Below are positions 1-5,212 of a stretch of DNA of 6,149 nucleotides, one piece after another (within the stretch, counting starts at the first letter, position 1; each line of letters opens with the position of its first letter). A program made the translations under genes and the position numbers. This DNA is from JBFWWW01 sp050245975 (GTDB lineage: Bacteria > Pseudomonadota > Alphaproteobacteria > Rhizobiales > Hyphomicrobiaceae): the NCBI GenBank assembly GCA_050245975.1, contig JBFWWW010000206.1, forward strand, positions 1 through 6,149, in the 5' to 3' direction. A model generated the notes under the pieces. The model ran no database searches. It saw only the letters and a list, made by a program, of their open reading frames with translations, and had not been told where the DNA came from.

Positions 1-203
1 TAGATGAACAGGACGTCGAGGCCGCAGAACCCCATCACCGGCCAGGCGCCGCTCAGGAAAAAGATCATTCCCGTGATGAAACTGATGGCGCTCAGAGCAG
101 CCATGAGCACGATGAACCCCGTGGGGCTCAGGGAGCGATAGGGTGTCAGCATTGCCCGGAAGGCCGGAGCTTTTGCTTGCGCGCCGGCGCTATTGTCGGT
201 CAT
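1..203 (-). CDS. DUF2244 integral membrane protein, C-terminus cut by window edge
   Basis: Only the first 67 codons are present; the gene runs off the left edge. The N-terminus is about 20 residues of soluble, polar sequence. It then shows the block LTPYRSLSPTGF (residues 19-30), a hydrophobic helix at about residues 29-50, and the start of a second helix after GAWPVMGFCGLDVL. The pattern 'LTP-R-SLSP-GF' followed by 'GAWPV-GF-GLDVL' is what I know from the DUF2244 family (about 150-170 residues, two membrane helices, function unknown, common in Alphaproteobacteria). The start ATG at 203-201 is preceded by AGGA (minus strand, 211-208) with a 4-nt spacer. The gene is divergent from nth, an arrangement I recall from other alphaproteobacteria. 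No function should be assigned. The family call rests on memory of the motif and has not been searched. Confidence 0.82.
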   Translation of the reverse strand, partial: MTDNSAGAQAKAPAFRAMLTPYRSLSPTGFIVLMAALSAISFITGMIFFLSGAWPVMGFCGLDVLFI

Positions 204-282
204 CACATCCTGCCTGCCCACGACCCGCCTGAATGACCCGCCTGAATGACCCAGCCGATCCCGCACTTCGGGGATAACCGCG
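204..282. promoter_or_regulatory. Divergent intergenic region between DUF2244 gene and nth
   Basis: This 79-nt spacer must carry the signals for two divergent genes, since neither start can be moved far. An in-frame TGA at 247-249 blocks any upstream extension of nth. It contains AGGA at 208-211 (minus strand) for the left gene and GGGGA at 270-274, 8 nt before the nth ATG. I see no convincing -35/-10 pair on either strand. A 13-bp direct repeat fills its centre (separate entry). Confidence 0.5.
222..252. repeat. 13-bp tandem direct repeat, about 2.4 copies
   Basis: The unit gacccgcctgaat occurs at 222-234 and again, identical and directly adjacent, at 235-247. It is followed by a partial third copy (gaccc) at 248-252. 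The repeat lies in the non-coding spacer between two divergent genes. It may be a recent replication-slippage duplication or a direct-repeat protein site; the sequence does not distinguish these. Confidence 0.85.
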
Positions 283-1038
283 ATGGCCTCAAATCGAAAG
301 CGACCGGAAGCACCGGCACGGACCGTCCGCACGCGCCTGGCGGTCCCGCAGGCCAAAACGCCACGTGCCAAGGTCCGCCGTGCCGCGGGAGCACTTGCGA
401 GCCCCGAGACTGTCGCCGAGATTTTCCGCCGTTTCAAGGCGGCCAATCCCGAACCCAAGGGCGAGCTCGAGCACGTCAACGCATACACGCTTCTGGTAGC
501 CGTCGTGCTGTCCGCGCAGGCCACGGACGCCGGCGTCAACAGGGCAACCCGGCCCCTGTTCAAGATCGTGCGGACGCCTGAGGCCATGGTGGCCCTGGGC
601 GAGGCCCGCTTGACGGACTACATCAAGACCATCGGTCTCTATCGCAACAAGGCGCGCAACGTCATCGCGCTCTCGGAACAGCTGATCGCTGAGCACGGGG
701 GGCAGGTGCCCGACGACCGGGGGGCGCTCGAAGCGCTGCCCGGCGTTGGCCGCAAAACCGCCAATGTGGTGCTCAACATCGCCTTCGGCCATCCGACGAT
801 GGCCGTCGATACCCACGTCTTCCGCGTCTCCCATCGCCTCAAGCTGTCGCAGGGCAAGACCCCGCTGGACGTCGAGCAGGACCTTCTTCGGATCATACCG
901 GAGCGCTATCTCCAGCATGCCCACCACTGGCTCATTCTGCACGGACGCTATGTCTGCCAGGCCCGCAAGCCCCGCTGCGGCATCTGCGTCGTCGAAAGCC
1001 TGTGTACGTCCCCCGACAAGCGGCTTGATGCCTCATGA
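283..1038 (+). CDS. nth: Endonuclease III (DNA glycosylase / AP lyase)
   Basis: Base-excision-repair enzyme that removes oxidised pyrimidines from DNA and nicks the abasic site by beta-elimination. The 251-residue product shows the full family signature. The helix-hairpin-helix at residues 149-168 (LEALPGVGRKTANVVLN) contains the Schiff-base lysine K158, and VDTHV holds the catalytic aspartate D176. The C-terminal [4Fe-4S] loop C225-X6-C232-X2-C235-X5-C241 has exact spacing. It is about 40 residues longer than E. coli Nth (211 aa). The extra part is a basic, Arg/Lys/Ala/Pro-rich N-terminal tail before the first conserved helix at about residue 41, likely disordered and possibly DNA-binding. 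The ATG at 283 is the only reasonable start: an in-frame TGA lies at 247-249, and GGGGA sits 8 nt upstream. The aminotransferase gene follows on the same strand after 98 nt. All key residues are intact, so the enzyme is expected to be active. Confidence 0.97.
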   Translation: MASNRKRPEAPARTVRTRLAVPQAKTPRAKVRRAAGALASPETVAEIFRRFKAANPEPKGELEHVNAYTLLVAVVLSAQATDAGVNRATRPLFKIVRTPEAMVALGEARLTDYIKTIGLYRNKARNVIALSEQLIAEHGGQVPDDRGALEALPGVGRKTANVVLNIAFGHPTMAVDTHVFRVSHRLKLSQGKTPLDVEQDLLRIIPERYLQHAHHWLILHGRYVCQARKPRCGICVVESLCTSPDKRLDAS

Positions 1039-1136
1039 CAAGACCGACAACGCCGCACTTCTGATTGGCCGAGACCTATGCCAAGGTGCGCGGCAAATGC
1101 GCCCCTGCGGCGCAGCCATTTGCACAGGGTGAGACC
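1039..1136 (+). promoter_or_regulatory. Leader region of the aminotransferase gene
   Basis: This 98-nt stretch lies between the nth stop and the aminotransferase ATG. An open frame with a TTG start at 1065 would add 24 residues to the aminotransferase. That stretch looks non-coding: it has no family-like sequence, lacks a ribosome site and contains a strong inverted repeat. The real ribosome binding site appears to be AGGGTGAG at 1126-1133. I could not pick out a convincing sigma-70 promoter, so co-transcription with nth remains possible. Confidence 0.5.
1093..1123 (+). promoter_or_regulatory. Nested inverted repeat (candidate RNA hairpin or operator) upstream of aminotransferase
   Basis: GCAAATG at 1093-1099 is perfectly complementary to CATTTGC at 1117-1123. 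Nested inside, CGCC (1100-1103) pairs with GGCG (1109-1112) around a 5-nt loop, leaving CAGC (1113-1116) as a bulge. The result is an 11-bp stem. It ends only 2 nt before the putative Shine-Dalgarno AGGGTGAG and 13 nt before the ATG. There is no U-tract after it, so it does not look like an intrinsic terminator. It may modulate translation initiation as RNA or bind a dimeric regulator as DNA. The pairing is directly visible; the role is inference. Confidence 0.45.
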
Positions 1137-2321
1137 ATGAGCGTCGCCAACGGCAGACAATTCCTGAGCATTCCCGGACCGACCAACGTACCAGACGAGG
1201 TGCTGGCCGCCATGCAGCGGCCGGCCGTCGACATCTATTCCGGCCCCATGCTCGGCGTCACGCTCAGTCTGCTTGACGACCTGCCGAAGATTTTCGGCAC
1301 CAAGGGCCGCGCCTACATCTATGCCGCCAACGGCCACGGCGGCTGGGAAGCGGCGCTGACCAATGTCCTCTCGCGTGGCGAGACGGTGCTCGTCCTCGAA
1401 AGCGGGCGCTTCGCGGCCGGCTGGGGCGAGATGGCACACATGCTCGGGCTCGAAGTCGAGATCCTGAAAGGCGACTGGCGCCGCGCCGTCGATCCGGCGG
1501 CCGTCGAGGAGCGTCTCAAGCGCGACAAGGCGCATGCGATCAAAGCGATTCTCGTCGTGCAGATCGATACCGCTTCAGGTGTCGTCAACGACCTCGCCGC
1601 CATCCGAAAGGCGATCGACGCTACCGGCCATCCGGCGCTGCTGATGGTCGATTGCGTGGCCTCGCTCGGCTGCATGAGCTTCAGGATGGACGACTGGGGG
1701 ATCGATGTCGCGATGGCGGGCTCCCAGAAGGGGCTGATGACCCCGCCCGGGCTCGCCTTCGTTGCCGCCAACGACAAGGCGCGCGAGCGCCACAAGGCGG
1801 CCAACCTGCGAACCCTGTACTGGGACTGGACCTTCCGCGACGGCGCCGAGCACTATCACAAGTATTGCGGAACGCCGCCCGAGCATCTCCTGTTCGCCCT
1901 GCGCAAGTCGCTCGACATGCTCCTCGCCGAAGGACTCGACAAGGCGGCGCAGCGCCACGCGCTGCTGGCGGAGGCCACGCGCACGGCCGTCGGCAAGTGG
2001 GCCGAGGGACAGGTGCTGGCGCTCAACATCGTCAATCCCGCGGAGCGCTCGAACTCGATCACCAATGTCCTCATGCAGGGCCGCGACCCGCAACCGCTGC
2101 TCGACTACGCGCGCGAGAAGTGCGGCGTGGTGCTGGGCGTCGGTCTGGGCGAGCTGACCGGCAAGGCGTTCCGCATCGCGCACATGGGGCATGTCAACGC
2201 GCCGATGCTGCTCGGGACGCTGGGCGTCGTCGAGATGGCGCTGGACGCGCTCAAGATCCCCCATGGCGCCGGCGGTGTGTCGGCCGCCATTTCCTACCTC
2301 GGCCGCGCCGTTCCGGCCTGA
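1137..2321 (+). CDS. Serine/alanine-glyoxylate aminotransferase (class V, PLP-dependent)
   Basis: Soluble fold-type-I PLP enzyme of 394 residues, normal for the family. It is expected to transfer an amino group from serine or alanine to glyoxylate, giving glycine plus hydroxypyruvate or pyruvate, as in glyoxylate salvage or the serine cycle. By alignment from memory with human AGT, the cofactor site is complete. The phosphate loop NGHGGWEAA (65-73) contains H67. W96 (in AAGWGE) would stack on the ring, D172 (VDCVASLG) would contact the pyridine nitrogen, K198 (AGSQKG) forms the Schiff base, and R346 (FRIAHMG) would bind the substrate carboxylate. The start at 1137 is chosen because MSVANGRQFLSIPGPTNVP is the usual family N-terminus and AGGGTGAG (1126-1133) precedes it. 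A TTG start at 1065 is rejected. Its 3' end overlaps the convergent glycosyltransferase by 28 bp. Methylotroph homologues are called sgaA, but the preferred amino donor cannot be read from sequence. Confidence 0.94.
   Translation: MSVANGRQFLSIPGPTNVPDEVLAAMQRPAVDIYSGPMLGVTLSLLDDLPKIFGTKGRAYIYAANGHGGWEAALTNVLSRGETVLVLESGRFAAGWGEMAHMLGLEVEILKGDWRRAVDPAAVEERLKRDKAHAIKAILVVQIDTASGVVNDLAAIRKAIDATGHPALLMVDCVASLGCMSFRMDDWGIDVAMAGSQKGLMTPPGLAFVAANDKARERHKAANLRTLYWDWTFRDGAEHYHKYCGTPPEHLLFALRKSLDMLLAEGLDKAAQRHALLAEATRTAVGKWAEGQVLALNIVNPAERSNSITNVLMQGRDPQPLLDYAREKCGVVLGVGLGELTGKAFRIAHMGHVNAPMLLGTLGVVEMALDALKIPHGAGGVSAAISYLGRAVPA
2263..2290 (-). terminator. Weak candidate hairpin just past the glycosyltransferase stop
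   Basis: On the minus strand, 3 nt after the TAG stop of the family 4 glycosyltransferase, ATGGCG (2290-2285) pairs with CGCCAT (2268-2263). The stem is extended by CCG/CGG with a one-base bulge and a 9-nt loop. No T-tract follows on the minus strand, and the bases also serve as aminotransferase codons. It could end or protect the glycan operon mRNA, but it may be chance pairing in GC-rich coding sequence. Confidence 0.2.
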
Positions 2322-3376
2322 CCGCCCGTCACCGCCGCGAAGACGGCATCGAGTTTTTTTGCGCTGGCGCGGATGTCGAACTCGGCGATCGCCCGCGCGC
2401 GGCCCGCCTTTGCCACGGCGGCACGCTGCGCATCGTTCCGCGCGAGCTCGAGCACGGCGCCGGCAATCGTCTCCTGGTCGACGTGCGGCAGGATCACGCC
2501 GCTGTCTCCGATCACTTCGCGGAACGCCGCGACGGGTGCCGCAACGACGACTGCGCCGCCGGCCATCGCTTCCAGAACCGCCCGCCCGAAACCCTCGGGC
2601 GCCAGCGACGGCGCGATGGCGATCGCCGCACGGCTCATGGCGGCCATGACCTCCGCCGGTGACGCGTCCGTGTGCCAGACGGCACGATCGCCGAGCGGCG
2701 CCAGCATCCCCTGCGCCGTGGCGACCGTCTCAGGCTCGTCGCTCGTATGAATGGCGAAGATGCGCAGTCGCCAACCGGGCAGTCGCGGAAGCGCCTCGGT
2801 CAGCGCCGCGCACATCGGCAGCACGCCCTTGCTGGCGACGAACCGGCCCGCATAGACGATCGCCTTTTCCCGCTCAACCGCGGGTTGGATCGCCTGCGTA
2901 TCGATCGCGTTGGGCACTACGAACTTGCGCACGAACGGATAGGCCGCACTGCGTGCCGCCGTCTCACTGACGTAGATGGCGCCCGCCAACGCGGCGAGCT
3001 GCGGAATGCGCCGCCACGCGCGCGGCGACCAGACAGGGGGCTCGACGCCGTGTCGGTGGACGAGCACGGGCACGCCCTTGAACCGCCGCGCAAGCCGCAC
3101 CGCGACCGCGATATGCGCCTGCACCCAGATGACATCCGGCGCGAAGTCAGCCAAGCCCGCGGCAATGCGCTCGGTCGGCACGTTGCGCGTGCCATCGGCA
3201 GGCGGCAGGCCGTGAAAGTCGATGCCTTCGAATGGAGAGGCAATGTCCGCGGCGAAAACCCGTGTCGTCGCACGATGGGCGGAGTATCGAACCAATCCCT
3301 CGAGCACGAGGTCCTGTGCGGTGGGCAGGGCGGGTGAAAAGCGGCTGCCCCGCGGATAGACCGCCGCGATCTTCAT
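2294..3376 (-). CDS. Family 4 glycosyltransferase (GT-B fold)
   Basis: 360-residue retaining glycosyltransferase that probably transfers a sugar from a nucleotide-sugar donor onto a growing surface glycan at the cytoplasmic face of the inner membrane. The N-terminal acceptor half includes 'DVIWVQAHIA' and 'VLVHRHG' (about residues 81-110). The C-terminal donor half starts near KAIVYAGRFVASKGV (171-185). It carries the GT4 E-X7-E motif EGFGRAVLE (E261, E269), followed by AMAGGAVVVAAPVAAFREVI. No membrane helix or signal peptide is evident. The start is the ATG at 3376-3374, which overlaps the stop of the upstream carbamoyltransferase gene as ATGA. No Shine-Dalgarno is visible before it, so translational coupling is likely. 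A longer frame open to 3652 merely shadows the carbamoyltransferase. It is the last gene of the minus-strand set and converges on the aminotransferase, overlapping it by 28 bp. Donor and acceptor are unknown. Confidence 0.92.
   Translation of the reverse strand: MKIAAVYPRGSRFSPALPTAQDLVLEGLVRYSAHRATTRVFAADIASPFEGIDFHGLPPADGTRNVPTERIAAGLADFAPDVIWVQAHIAVAVRLARRFKGVPVLVHRHGVEPPVWSPRAWRRIPQLAALAGAIYVSETAARSAAYPFVRKFVVPNAIDTQAIQPAVEREKAIVYAGRFVASKGVLPMCAALTEALPRLPGWRLRIFAIHTSDEPETVATAQGMLAPLGDRAVWHTDASPAEVMAAMSRAAIAIAPSLAPEGFGRAVLEAMAGGAVVVAAPVAAFREVIGDSGVILPHVDQETIAGAVLELARNDAQRAAVAKAGRARAIAEFDIRASAKKLDAVFAAVTGGQAGTARPR
2324..2360 (+). terminator. Weak candidate intrinsic terminator after aminotransferase stop
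   Basis: Starting 3 nt after the TGA at 2319-2321, GCCCGTC (2324-2330) can pair with GACGGC (2342-2347) if one C bulges, with an 11-nt loop. A run of seven T follows at 2354-2360, after a 6-nt spacer. The stem is short, the loop large and the spacer long for a classical terminator, and the DNA also encodes the C-terminus of the convergent glycosyltransferase. The T7 run is nevertheless rare in this GC-rich window and well placed for ending aminotransferase transcription. Confidence 0.25.
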
Positions 3377-5109
3377 CCGGCGACCGGCACGATGGGCTTG
3401 AACGTATAGACGCCACCGTCGGTGACGACGAAATCCACGCGATCGTCCTGCAGCGCCCTGAGGCACTGCTCCGGCGTGTCGATGATCGGCTCCTCGTGTG
3501 CATTGAAGCTCGTGTTGACCATTGCCGGCAGCCCGGTCACATCGCGGAACCGGCGCAGCGTGCGCGCATAGAGCGGGTTGTCGGCCTCGGTGACAATCTG
3601 CGGGCGTGCCGTTCCATCGACATGCACCACCGCCGGAATCCGCGTCCGCCATTCCTCCTTGACGTCGGTCGTAATGGTCATGAAGCGGCAGGCGTAGGCG
3701 TTGCGGTCATCGATGCCGAACACGCGGCGCGCATCCTCCTCGAGCACGACGGGCGCGAACGGCATGAACTCGGATCGCTGCAGGCGCTCGTTCAGGCTGT
3801 CGTTGATGCGCGCATCCGTGGGGCTCGCGATGATGGAGCGGGCCCCCAGGGCACGCGGCCCGAATTCCATGCGCTGCGTGAAGATGGCGCCACAATAGCC
3901 CGCCGCACACAGCCGGGCCGCGACGTCGGCCGGATCACCCTCAATGACCTGAATACCCGGCGCAGCGCGATGCACGGCATCGACAGAGGCGCCGTAGTCG
4001 CGGCCGAGATACATCGTATCGATCCGGCGTCTCCGGCTGAGCCAGTGCGCAATCCCGTCCCGCTGCAGCAGGAACTGGTAGGCGCCGCCGACCGGAATGC
4101 CCTCGTCGCCCATGCCCGGAAAGATGAAGATGCTGTCGACGCCCGTCCCCTCGCATAGAAGACGATTGAGACGGACGTTGGCGAAGATGCCGCCCGCCAG
4201 CGCCAGATGCCGCGCGCCGGTGCGCGCCAGCAGCGTCCGCACCGACTGCGAGACCAGATCCTCCAGCACCTGCTGAATGGTCGCGGCCGCGTCCTCGCGC
4301 GAATTTGTCTTGGCCACTTCGACGATCGCCGCCCGCATCGCCGCATAGCTGTCGAAGTCGCTATGGATTCGTCCATCCGGCGCAACGCGGAAGTGCCGCT
4401 TGATGGCATCGAGCGCCACCGGCTTGCCATAGCCGGCGAGGCCCGTGAGCTTGCCTTCATGCCGATTGGGGCGGAAGTCGAGCGCCCCCGTCATGAAGGC
4501 ATAGGCCTGCCCGAGGCTGTCGATGGGCGTCGGCGCAAGCAGTTCCTTGTCGCCGCCGTAGAGTGTTCTCAGCGTGCCATCCTGCAGGTGATGGAAGCTG
4601 TAGTAGAGGTTGTCGCCGCGCCCATCGCCCGTATAGGCGAGCACGTTGTCGACCGGGTGATGGAACAGGGCGGAAAGCGCGTGCGCGTCGTGATGATTGT
4701 AAAAAAATACGCGCGTGTCCGGCCGGAGACCGAGATGCCCCAGCGCAGCCTTGGCATCAAAAATCTTCAGCGTATCGATTTCGCCCTGGCGGATCGCCTC
4801 CGACTCCAGCGTGCGCTGGCGCGGTCGTCCCGGCCGGCTGCGAAGGACATATTTCACCCGGCGCAGCGGGGAGATCGATGAGATCAGAAAATAGGGGAAA
4901 CGCAGGCGCGCAAGGCACAGGACGTCCACCTCCTCGCGCGCCCAGCCGGCGAGCGAGAGAACCTCGTCGATCGCCTCGTAGGGAATGCGGTTGCCGTCGC
5001 CCTTGCGCCGCGTGAGGCGCTCGAGCTGCACCGCCGCCTTGAGATCGTAGTCGTCGAGCGCAGCCGCCGCCGCGTCGTGATAGCCCGAAGTGACGGCAAG
5101 TATCTTCAA
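3373..5109 (-). CDS. NodU/TobZ-family O-carbamoyltransferase
   Basis: 578 residues, full length for the family. It is expected to activate carbamoyl phosphate with ATP to carbamoyl-adenylate and then transfer the carbamoyl group to a sugar hydroxyl, as shown for TobZ. The N-terminal Kae1-like (ASKHA) domain spans about residues 1-350. It has GYHDAAAAAL (9-18), the metal-type motif NHHDAH (138-143, with H139 and H143 spaced HxxxH), TGDGRGDN (160-167), GLAGYGKP (223-230), LAGGIFANVRLN (304-315) and FPGMGDEGIPVGGA (330-343). The C-terminal YrdC-like domain follows, with EFGPRALGARSI (415-426), DSLNERLQRSEFMPFAPVVL (437-456) and NTSFNAHEEPI (532-542). The start is TTG at 5109-5107: an in-frame TAA lies at 5157-5155, no ATG or GTG intervenes, and GAGG sits 8 nt upstream. 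It lies between two glycosyltransferase genes and overlaps the downstream one (ATGA). The acceptor sugar is unknown; it need not be a Nod factor, since no other nod gene is visible. Confidence 0.95.
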   Translation of the reverse strand: MKILAVTSGYHDAAAAALDDYDLKAAVQLERLTRRKGDGNRIPYEAIDEVLSLAGWAREEVDVLCLARLRFPYFLISSISPLRRVKYVLRSRPGRPRQRTLESEAIRQGEIDTLKIFDAKAALGHLGLRPDTRVFFYNHHDAHALSALFHHPVDNVLAYTGDGRGDNLYYSFHHLQDGTLRTLYGGDKELLAPTPIDSLGQAYAFMTGALDFRPNRHEGKLTGLAGYGKPVALDAIKRHFRVAPDGRIHSDFDSYAAMRAAIVEVAKTNSREDAAATIQQVLEDLVSQSVRTLLARTGARHLALAGGIFANVRLNRLLCEGTGVDSIFIFPGMGDEGIPVGGAYQFLLQRDGIAHWLSRRRRIDTMYLGRDYGASVDAVHRAAPGIQVIEGDPADVAARLCAAGYCGAIFTQRMEFGPRALGARSIIASPTDARINDSLNERLQRSEFMPFAPVVLEEDARRVFGIDDRNAYACRFMTITTDVKEEWRTRIPAVVHVDGTARPQIVTEADNPLYARTLRRFRDVTGLPAMVNTSFNAHEEPIIDTPEQCLRALQDDRVDFVVTDGGVYTFKPIVPVAG

Positions 5110-5212
5110 GCGCTTCGCCTCGTGGATGGCCGCGATCCCGGCCCCGCTGCCCCGTTACGCGGCAGGTATGCGCAGCCCGCTTACATCAGCCATCGGTGCG
5201 AAACAAGGCGAC
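5110..5212 (-). promoter_or_regulatory. 103-nt spacer before the carbamoyltransferase gene
   Basis: This gap between the family 2 glycosyltransferase stop and the TTG start holds GAGG (minus strand, 5121-5118) as the likely ribosome site. A short hairpin, GGCCG/CGGCC with a 6-nt loop, lies at 5128-5143. It also holds an open frame of 12 codons (ATG at 5193, TAA at 5155) in the same frame as the carbamoyltransferase. I see no clear promoter. The gap is wide compared with the overlapping gene junction downstream, so an internal promoter or a leader-type control is possible but unproven. Confidence 0.4.
5118..5121 (-). promoter_or_regulatory. Ribosome binding site deciding the TTG start
   Basis: On the minus strand GAGG is followed by an 8-nt spacer (CGAAGCGC) and then TTG AAG ATA CTT, encoding the family-typical MKIL start. 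Together with the in-frame TAA only 15 codons upstream of the TTG and the absence of ATG or GTG between them, it fixes the non-ATG start. Confidence 0.75.

Noticed and set aside
1065..1136. N-terminal extension of the aminotransferase from a TTG start
   Set aside because: The 24 added residues do not resemble the family, the stretch contains the inverted repeat, and a good ribosome site precedes the ATG at 1137.
1575..2264. Antisense frame in the aminotransferase, reachable by -1 slippage at the A7 run of the GT4
   Set aside because: The heptamer is in a slippery register (A AAA AAA), but the extension would be the shadow of conserved aminotransferase codons with no domain, so programmed frameshifting is unlikely.
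3377..3652. 92-residue N-terminal extension of the GT4
   Set aside because: It lies wholly inside the carbamoyltransferase gene in another frame and has Arg/His/Cys-rich shadow composition; MKIAAVYPRG at 3376 is a natural start.
4701..4707. Second seven-base homopolymer (A7 on plus, T7 on minus) as a phase-variation or slippage site
   Set aside because: It encodes the Phe-Phe directly before the conserved NHHDAH motif, so protein constraint explains it.
3232..4881. Long plus-strand open frames (3232-4158 and 4207-4881)
   Set aside because: They are antisense to the carbamoyltransferase, whose motifs are unambiguous, and they are Arg-rich without recognisable domains, as expected for shadow frames in GC-rich DNA.
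5131..5175. Possible G-quadruplex on the minus strand in the spacer
   Set aside because: Only three close G-runs are present; the fourth is about 19 nt away, too far for a convincing quadruplex.
5155..5193. 12-codon leader peptide gene before the carbamoyltransferase
   Set aside because: It is too short to judge, has no strong ribosome site and no run of regulatory codons; kept only as a note in the spacer finding.
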